From Amaricoccus macauensis (GTDB lineage Bacteria; Pseudomonadota; Alphaproteobacteria; Rhodobacterales; Rhodobacteraceae), in the NCBI RefSeq assembly GCF_014201905.1, contig NZ_JACHFM010000007.1, forward strand, positions 35,076 through 99,075: a DNA stretch of 64,000 bases. The letters run 5' to 3'. The position numbers were made by a program, and so were the translations under genes. Position 1 is the stretch's first letter. Every line of letters starts with the position of its first letter. The notes beneath the pieces were generated by a model. The model worked only from the letters and a program-made list of their open reading frames with translations, did no database searches and had not been told where the DNA came from. Below are positions 58,719 through 64,000 of this stretch, piece after piece.

Positions 58719-60008
58719 TCAGCGGCGGCGGGGCCGGACATCGGCGCCGGCCGGGGCCGCGAGGGAGGCCTCGAGCCAGGCGAGCTTCTTCGGCCAGATC
58801 ACCCGGCGGGCGTCGAGCTCGCCGGTGATCCTGGCCCGCGCCCGGGTGCGCAGCGCCTCGAGGCCGCCGCCGCGGGCGTCGAGCGCGGTCTCGAGGCGGG
58901 CGACGAGGGCGTCGACGTCGTGCGGCGGCACCAGAAGCCCGCTCACCCGGTCCTCGATGAACTCCCGCACCGGGGCGGTGTCGCTCGCCACGAGCAGGCA
59001 GCCGGTCGACATGGCGTCGAGCAGCGACCAGGAGAGCACGAAGGGCACGGTCAGGTAGATGTGGGCGTCCGAGGCGCGCATCACCGCCACCATGTCGGAG
59101 CGCGAGAGCAGCCCGGTGAAGTGGATGCGCGAGAGATCGAGGTCGAGCTCGGCCAGCATGCGCGCCTTCCAGCTCTCGCCCTTGGGGAGCTGCGCGCCGT
59201 AGGCGACGCGGTCCTCGCCGCCGATGAGCGCGTGGAGCCGCGGGCGGCGGCGCTGCAGCTGGCTGAGGGCGCGCATGGTCTCGGGGAAGCCGCGGTGCGG
59301 CTCCATGCCCCGGGTGATCGAGGTCACCACCTCGGCGTCTTCGGGCACGCCCCAGCGCGCGAGGATCTCGCGGCCGCGGTCGCCGGGGGAGTGAACGTCG
59401 GTGTCGACCCCGTCGTGCATCACCGTCAGCCGCTCGCGCATCCAGGGCGGGAACTGCGCGGCCTGGAAGCGGGTCGGGCAGAGCGCGCGGTCGCCGGCGG
59501 AGAAGTCGGCCCAGAGCGGGGCGTTCCGGATCCGGGTGCGGGCGCGGGTGTCGAGCGGCTCGCCGGGAGGGCCGTCCTCGGGGGTGCGGTCCGGGTGCGG
59601 CCAGTTGTAGTACCATTCGAAGTAGGGCACCGAGAGCGCCTCGGGCCAGACGTCCTTCAGGAATGTCCCCGCCCCCCAGCCGGCATGGGCCATGACGACG
59701 TCGGGGATGAAGCCCTCGCCGCGCAGGCCCGCGCCCGCCCGGGCGAAGGCCTGGGCGGTGATGACGCCGGCCTCGAAGCCCTTGAGATACCGGTGCGTGC
59801 CCTCGGCGGGCGCCCGGTGGTCGGGGGAGCCGAGGACCCGCATCGCCGGGTGCGCGGCGCCGGCGCGCTGGGTCAGGAACACCACCTCGCGCCCCTCGCC
59901 CGCCAGCCATTCGCCGAAGGCGCCGAACTGGGCGGGAAAGTTCTTGTGGGCGAAGACGATGCGCCGGAGCGGGCGCGCGGGAGAGCGTGACCTGGTCATG
60001 GCGCGCAT
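58719..60008 (-). CDS. Family 4 glycosyltransferase
   Basis: A 429-residue GT-B enzyme. The N-terminal domain starts RIVFAHKNFPAQFGAFGEWLAGEGREVVFLTQ, the pattern of the Glyco_trans_4_3 group. The C-terminal GT4 domain contains VTSITRGMEPHRGFPETMRAL, RIHFTGLLSRSDMVAVMRASDAHIYLTVPFVLSWSLLDAMSTGCLLVASDTAPVREFIED, including the expected donor-binding E/D region. It is cytoplasmic, with substrate unknown. ATG 60008 or 59999 are both possible; neither has a strong ribosome site. It is monocistronic by appearance. Confidence 0.88.
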   Translation of the reverse strand: MRAMTRSRSPARPLRRIVFAHKNFPAQFGAFGEWLAGEGREVVFLTQRAGAAHPAMRVLGSPDHRAPAEGTHRYLKGFEAGVITAQAFARAGAGLRGEGFIPDVVMAHAGWGAGTFLKDVWPEALSVPYFEWYYNWPHPDRTPEDGPPGEPLDTRARTRIRNAPLWADFSAGDRALCPTRFQAAQFPPWMRERLTVMHDGVDTDVHSPGDRGREILARWGVPEDAEVVTSITRGMEPHRGFPETMRALSQLQRRRPRLHALIGGEDRVAYGAQLPKGESWKARMLAELDLDLSRIHFTGLLSRSDMVAVMRASDAHIYLTVPFVLSWSLLDAMSTGCLLVASDTAPVREFIEDRVSGLLVPPHDVDALVARLETALDARGGGLEALRTRARARITGELDARRVIWPKKLAWLEASLAAPAGADVRPRRR

Positions 60009-60179
60009 GAAACAGAGGCCGGGGGCCGGCGTCAAACCACGGTGACGCCAGACCAGGCCCCGCGCACGGTGCGCAGCTGGTCAAGCAATTGATATGGCTT
60101 GACTAAACTTTTGGCGTTAACCGGATTTCAAGCCCGGTTTACGCCCCCCTTCCCTGCCCGGGCGCCCGCGCCCGGGCCT

Positions 60180-61592
60180 TCACAGGATGAAATCATCCAC
60201 CGTGTAGTCGGCGGCGCGGACGTCGCCGTCGAGGATGTCGAGGCGGAATTCCGGCAGCGACCCGCCGCCGGTGTCGGCGTAGACCACCGTCCGCGAGCCG
60301 GACTCGACGCACCAGACATGGCCGCGCCCGGGCTCGCCGAAGACGAAGGACTGCTCGCCCGGCCGCACGGTGTTGGCGTCGATCCCCGAGAGGTCGATGA
60401 GATCGCCAAGGGCCGCGCCCGCGCCCTCGAAGGCCGGCGCGCCGCCGCCGGGGCGGATCACGTCGGAGGTGCGGCCCGCCGATTCAGAGGTGGCGCCGAA
60501 GACGAAGGTGTCGCGTCCGCCGCCGCCGATCAGCACGTCGCGCCCGGCGAAGCCGATGAGCTCGTCCGCGCCAACGCCGCCCGCCAGCCGGTCCGAGCCG
60601 ATGCCGCCATGCAGGCGGTCCGTCCCCGCGCCGCCCTGCAGGTCGTCGTTGCCCGCCCCGCCGCGCAGGCCGTTCGCCTCGGCGTTGCCGAGGAGCGTGT
60701 CGGAGCCCGCGCCGCCGACGGCGTTCTCGATCAGCGAGCCGCGGGAGATCGCCATGTTGCCCTTGAGCCCGCCGATGTCGGAGTAGGACGCGGCGGTGAG
60801 GTTGATGCGCTGGTCCGCGCCGTAGCCCGAGAAGTCGACGGTGTCGTTGCCGCCGGTGTCGACGATGGTGAAGGCGGTCTTGTTGGCGAAGCGCGCGAGG
60901 TGGGCATAGAGCGTGCCCGGCACCGTGGAGTTGAAGCCCCAGGTGGTGTTGCCGGTGAAGCCGCCGAGATCGTACTTGGCATCGAGCGCGATCCAGTCGG
61001 CCACCATCGGCGAGATCAGGTAGGCATGGTCCGCCTTGATCGAGGTGTTCTCGCTCTGGCTGAAGTACGACATGACCGACACCTGCCAGCTGTCGTTCAG
61101 GAAGGTGTTGGAGTTGTCGCCGTAGTCCGGGTCATTGGTGTCGGTGACGTAGGTCGCGGTCTCGTTGTAGGGCCCGGGATGCCCGAGGCCGAGGGCGTGG
61201 CCGATCTCGTGCAGGAAGGTCTGGAAGACATAATCGCCGGTGGTGCTGCCGCCGCCGTCCCAGCGGGCGGCGATGTTGATCACCGCCCCGGTGATCGTGT
61301 CGCCGTCCGGAAGGAGCCGGGTGTTGGCCGAGTTGCCGCGGTCGGCGAAGCGGATGTCCGCGGCCCCGGCCACGGGGCGGAAGTCGATGTCGAGCACCGC
61401 CTCGTAAAGCCCGAACGCCTGCCGGGCGAGCGCCGCCCGCGCCGGGCTGAGAGCACTCAGATCGTAGGTGATGACGCCCGCCTGCGCATGGGGGCCGGTG
61501 CTGTCGAGGTTCCAGCGCAGGTCCGCGCCATAATACCCCTCGCCGATCTGCTCGGCGATCTGGTCGTTCACATAGGTCGGCAGCGTCGACAT
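60180..61592 (-). CDS. Serralysin-like metalloprotease with RTX repeats
   Basis: 470 residues. The zinc site HEIGHALGLGHPG (H128, E129, H132, H138) matches HExxHxxGxxH of M10B peptidases, with the Met-turn in VMSYFSQ. RTX repeats follow (GGAGNDDLQGGAGTDRLHGGIGSDRL), and the C-terminal block GHVWCVESGSRTVVYADTG ends in YTVDDFIL, a type I secretion tail shared with the neighbouring RTX proteins. There is no signal peptide. The short N-terminus suggests a small or absent propeptide. Probably secreted by the PrtD/PrtE-like system. Start ATG 61592 with GGGAGATCCCGAG upstream. Confidence 0.93.
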   Translation of the reverse strand: MSTLPTYVNDQIAEQIGEGYYGADLRWNLDSTGPHAQAGVITYDLSALSPARAALARQAFGLYEAVLDIDFRPVAGAADIRFADRGNSANTRLLPDGDTITGAVINIAARWDGGGSTTGDYVFQTFLHEIGHALGLGHPGPYNETATYVTDTNDPDYGDNSNTFLNDSWQVSVMSYFSQSENTSIKADHAYLISPMVADWIALDAKYDLGGFTGNTTWGFNSTVPGTLYAHLARFANKTAFTIVDTGGNDTVDFSGYGADQRINLTAASYSDIGGLKGNMAISRGSLIENAVGGAGSDTLLGNAEANGLRGGAGNDDLQGGAGTDRLHGGIGSDRLAGGVGADELIGFAGRDVLIGGGGRDTFVFGATSESAGRTSDVIRPGGGAPAFEGAGAALGDLIDLSGIDANTVRPGEQSFVFGEPGRGHVWCVESGSRTVVYADTGGGSLPEFRLDILDGDVRAADYTVDDFIL

Positions 61593-61747
61593 GGTCTCGG
61601 GATCTCCCGCTTCGAATCAGTGCGGCCCGGGGTCGGGGCAATTCCCGGGCGCGCGCGGACGCGCGGGGATCCGGGGCCTGCCGGAAAAAAGCTGGCCGGG
61701 CGGTGACGGCAATGCCGGGCCACCCTTAACAGGCCCGGCCGGGGGAT

Positions 61748-61791
61748 GCCCGCGAAAAGCGGGCAGTCTTGAAATGCCCGCAGAAGCGGGC
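61748..61791. terminator. Two tandem hairpins after the RTX gene
   Basis: GCCCGC-GAAAA-GCGGGC (61748-61764) and GCCCGC-AGAA-GCGGGC (61776-61791) lie between the protease start and the RTX gene end. On the minus strand they follow the RTX stop by about 85 bases and may end its transcript. Confidence 0.5.
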
Positions 61792-61874
61792 GGCCCGGAC
61801 GCCGCCGAGGCGCCGGGCCGCCGTCCGATCTTCAGGGGCCGATCCTCAGGGACCGATCCTCGCAGGGACGGGCT

Positions 61875-63011
61875 TCAGAGGATGAAGTCCATCGCCTTGT
61901 AGGCGGAGGCGAGGATGCCGCCGTCGAGGATGCTGAGCTGGAACTCGGCGGCCGCGTCGTTGTCGGTGTTGGCGTAGACCGTGGTGGTGGTGCCGGTGTT
62001 CGTGCACCAGACGTGGCCCTTGCCCGTGCCGCCGAAGACGAAGGCCTGGTTGCCGCCGGCGGTGACGTTGGCGTCGATCGCCGAGAGGTCGATCCGGTCG
62101 CCGGCCGCGGCCCCCGCGCCCTGGAAGGCCGGCGCGCCGCCGCCCGCCTGCAGCACGTCGCAGACCGCGGCGCCGAGCGGCGAGTCGCTGGTCGTGGCGA
62201 AGACGAAGGTGTCGTTGCCCGCGCCCGCCTGCAGCACGTCGCGCCCGGTGTTGCCGTTCAGCCGGTCGACGCCGTCGCCGCCGACCAGCGTGTCGTTGCC
62301 GGTGCCGCCGTTCACGAGGTCGTTGCCCTGGCCGCCGTAGAGCAGGTCATTGCCCGCGTCGCCGTAGACCGAGTCGTTGCCGAGCCAGCCGTCGACGGTG
62401 TCGTTGCCGCCCTGGCCGCCGAGGATGTTCGTCCCCGAGGTGCCGAAGATCGTCTCGCCGCCCTGGCTGCCGCGGGTGTTCTCGAAGCCCGTCACCTGCT
62501 CGGTGTTGCCACCCCCCGCCACGGAGGTGACGCCGGTGTTGAGGTTGATCGTGACGAGCCCGAGCCCGAAGGTGACGAGCGAGTAGTCGATCCAGTCGTT
62601 GCCCGCGCCGCCGTCGTTCACGTCGAAGGCGACGAAGTCGTCGTCGTAGACATAGTCGTTGCCGTTGCCGCCATAGACCGAGTCGACGCCGCCGCCGCCG
62701 GACAGCGTGTCGCTGTCGTTCTCGCCGTAGAGGCGGTCGTTGCCGCTGCCGCCGGAGAGGAAGTCGTTGCCGGTGTAGCCGTAGAGGATGTCATTGCCGT
62801 TCTCGCCGAAGAACCAGTCGTTGCCGCCGCCCGGAAAGTCGTCGATGTAGTCGTTGCCGTCGCCGCCGTAGACCGTGTCGTTGCCGGTCCCGGGTCGGAT
62901 GATGTTGTCGAAGCTGTCGCCGTAGATCAGGTCATTGCCCGGGCTGGCGAGAGTCACGGGTGAGAAGAGGGTCGCGCCCGAGACGCCGGTCCTGTCGAAA
63001 AGCATAGCCAT
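61875..63011 (-). CDS. RTX calcium-binding protein
   Basis: 378 residues beginning MAMLFDRTGVSGATLFSPVTLASPGNDLIYGDS. RTX nonapeptides fill about residues 25-130 and 200-270 (GGSGNDRLYGENDSDTLSGGGG, GGQGNDLVNGGTGNDTLVGGDG). A non-repeat C-terminal module follows (GHVWCTNTGTTTTVYANTDND) and ends KAMDFIL, a type I secretion tail. There is no catalytic domain. The ATG at 63011 has GGAG 9 bases upstream, overlapping an earlier ATG (63026) that lacks one. It is nearly identical to the partial gene at 63399-64000. Likely role: surface or matrix protein. Confidence 0.88.
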   Translation of the reverse strand: MAMLFDRTGVSGATLFSPVTLASPGNDLIYGDSFDNIIRPGTGNDTVYGGDGNDYIDDFPGGGNDWFFGENGNDILYGYTGNDFLSGGSGNDRLYGENDSDTLSGGGGVDSVYGGNGNDYVYDDDFVAFDVNDGGAGNDWIDYSLVTFGLGLVTINLNTGVTSVAGGGNTEQVTGFENTRGSQGGETIFGTSGTNILGGQGGNDTVDGWLGNDSVYGDAGNDLLYGGQGNDLVNGGTGNDTLVGGDGVDRLNGNTGRDVLQAGAGNDTFVFATTSDSPLGAAVCDVLQAGGGAPAFQGAGAAAGDRIDLSAIDANVTAGGNQAFVFGGTGKGHVWCTNTGTTTTVYANTDNDAAAEFQLSILDGGILASAYKAMDFIL

Positions 63012-63122
63012 CTGAAAAATCTCCATTTTCTATCGGGTCTTGAGGCCGCCGGTCGGAAAATACCGGCCGGGCGGGGGTGGCGAGGGGCGCGCGCGGCGCC
63101 CGCCGCCCTGGGTCGGGCGGGA

Positions 63123-63308
63123 GCTTCAGAGGGTGAAGCGCGCCGCCGTGCCGGCCGAGGTGGGCGCATATCCCCGTCGGGGGTGATGCGCCGGACCTCC
63201 GCGGCCGGGTTGCCGGTGCCGATCGTGGTGCCGATCGTGATGGTGGGAAGGCGGGCGGGGGGACTCCCGGCCCTGTCGAAAAGTGCGAAGCATCTGAAAA
63301 ATCTCCAT
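63123..63308 (-). pseudogene. Remnant related to the neighbouring RTX genes
   Basis: The 5' end copies the leader of the RTX gene: ATGGAGATTTTTCAGATG, then a diverged CTTCGCACTTTTCGACAGG. The frame loses RTX similarity after about 15 codons. In another frame the middle reads TITIGTTIGTGNPAAEVRRI, suggesting a frameshift or deletion. I take it as a decayed fragment left by tandem duplication; a small real gene is less likely. Confidence 0.45.
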
Positions 63309-63398
63309 CTTCTGAAAATCGCCGCCCGGCGGAAAATATCGTCCGGGTGGGGGTGGCGGGGGGCGCGCCAGCGCCCTCCGCTCCTGGTCAGGCGGGCT

Positions 63399-64000
63399 TC
63401 AGAGGATGAAGTCCACTGCCTTGTAGGCGGAGGCGAGGATGCCGCCGTCGAGGATGCTGAGCTGGAACTCGGCGGCCGCGTCGTTGTCGGTGTTGGCGTA
63501 GACCGTGGTGGTGGTGCCGGTGTTCGTGCACCAGACGTGGCCCTTGCCCGTGCCGCCGAAGACGAAGGCCTGGTTGCCGCCGGCGGTGACGTTGGCGTCG
63601 ATCTGCGAGAGGTCGATCTTGTCGCCGGCCGCGGCGCCCGCGCCCTGGAAGGCCGGCGCGCCGCCGCCCGCCTGCAGCACGTCGCAGACCGCGGCGCCGA
63701 GCGGCGAGTCGCTGGTCGCGGCGAAGATGAAGGTGTCGTTGCCCGAGCCCGCCTGCAGCACGTCGCGCCCGGTGCTGCCGTTCAGCCGGTCGACGCCGTC
63801 GCCGCCGACCAGCGTGTCGTTGCCGGTGCCGCCGTTCACGAGGTCGCTGCCCGGGCCGCCGTAGACGAGGTCATTGCCGTCGTCGCCGTAGACCGAGTCG
63901 TTGCCGAGCCAGCCGTCGACGGTGTCGTTGCCGCCCTGGCCGCCGAGGATGTTCGTCCCCGAGGTGCCGAAGATCGTCTCGCCGCCCTGGCTGCCGCGGG
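63399..64000 (-). CDS. RTX calcium-binding protein, 5' part outside window
   Basis: The C-terminal 200 residues of a second RTX protein; the reading frame continues past the window edge. It is almost identical at DNA and protein level to the 61875 gene from its stop back to the SQGGETIFGTSGTN segment. Small changes include DDGNDLVYGGPGSD in place of DAGNDLLYGGQGND, and SQIDAN for SAIDAN. It ends KAVDFIL, a type I secretion tail. The pair is a recent tandem duplication or is kept alike by gene conversion. Confidence 0.87.
   Translation of the reverse strand, partial: RGSQGGETIFGTSGTNILGGQGGNDTVDGWLGNDSVYGDDGNDLVYGGPGSDLVNGGTGNDTLVGGDGVDRLNGSTGRDVLQAGSGNDTFIFAATSDSPLGAAVCDVLQAGGGAPAFQGAGAAAGDKIDLSQIDANVTAGGNQAFVFGGTGKGHVWCTNTGTTTTVYANTDNDAAAEFQLSILDGGILASAYKAVDFIL

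Overview
The window is very GC-rich with dense coding. Gene content points to an alphaproteobacterium, most likely Rhodobacterales: an RPA-family plasmid replication initiator next to parAB, a perfect FNR-type box, serralysin/RTX proteins with a PrtD/PrtE-type type I exporter, and an ExoY/PssDE/Wza polysaccharide set. It looks like part of a large plasmid or chromid rather than a main chromosome, because it carries its own initiator, 22-bp iterons, parAB and four copies of a parS-like palindrome. It also carries a tRNA-Ser. The host assignment is inference from gene families; no species is claimed.

Layout. 1-6.5 kb: end of a family-2 glycosyltransferase (GT2), a five-heme cytochrome fusion behind an FNR box, UDP-xylose synthase (uxs), and two sulfotransferases. 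6.5-10.5 kb: repA, iterons, parA, parB. 10.5-12 kb: tRNA-Ser and an RTX protein. 12-15.6 kb: two GT2 enzymes and a sulfotransferase. 15.7-24.2 kb: a Wzx/Wzy-type exopolysaccharide core resembling the XrtA-associated set (outer-membrane barrel, short Wza-like protein, PssD, PssE, ExoY-like priming transferase, ExeA-like ATPase, Wzz-like co-polymerase, BY-kinase-like ATPase). 24.2-27 kb: two paralogous beta-sandwich proteins. 27.6-33.3 kb: a sulfotransferase and a three-gene cluster of unknown role with a 72-residue coiled-coil repeat protein. 33.5-39.5 kb: an ABC-type capsule export set (KpsE, KpsT, KpsM) with a glycosyltransferase-methyltransferase fusion and a GT2. 39.6-40.4 kb: a small transposase-like gene bracketed by inverted repeats. 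40.4-47.8 kb: more glycosyltransferases, sulfotransferases, methyltransferases and a GNAT enzyme. 47.8-51 kb: ugd, a UDP-glucuronate epimerase and a methyltransferase. 51.1-52 kb: a ParD/ParE-like toxin-antitoxin pair. 52-55.2 kb: the type I secretion ABC transporter and adaptor. 55.7-64 kb: a sulfotransferase, a possible hydrolase, a GT4, a serralysin-like protease and two near-identical RTX proteins.

How they fit. Ugd makes UDP-glucuronate, which the epimerase and Uxs could turn into UDP-galacturonate and UDP-xylose. With seven sulfotransferases and many glycosyltransferases this suggests an acidic, sulfated surface polysaccharide. Two export routes are represented (Wza/Wzz and Kps ABC). 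The type I exporter plausibly secretes the RTX proteins and the protease.

The most unusual signal is a family of 18 copies of a roughly 21-bp motif (consensus ATGTCTGCAYTCCGTGTTGG plus T or C), mostly intergenic and mostly in inverted pairs whose variable base matches between arms. One pair brackets a small zinc-ribbon/HTH transposase-like gene. Other copies sit inside a toxin-antitoxin operon and inside the coding linker of a fused gene. This resembles a REPIN-like or MITE-like system with a possibly domesticated IS1595-type partner.
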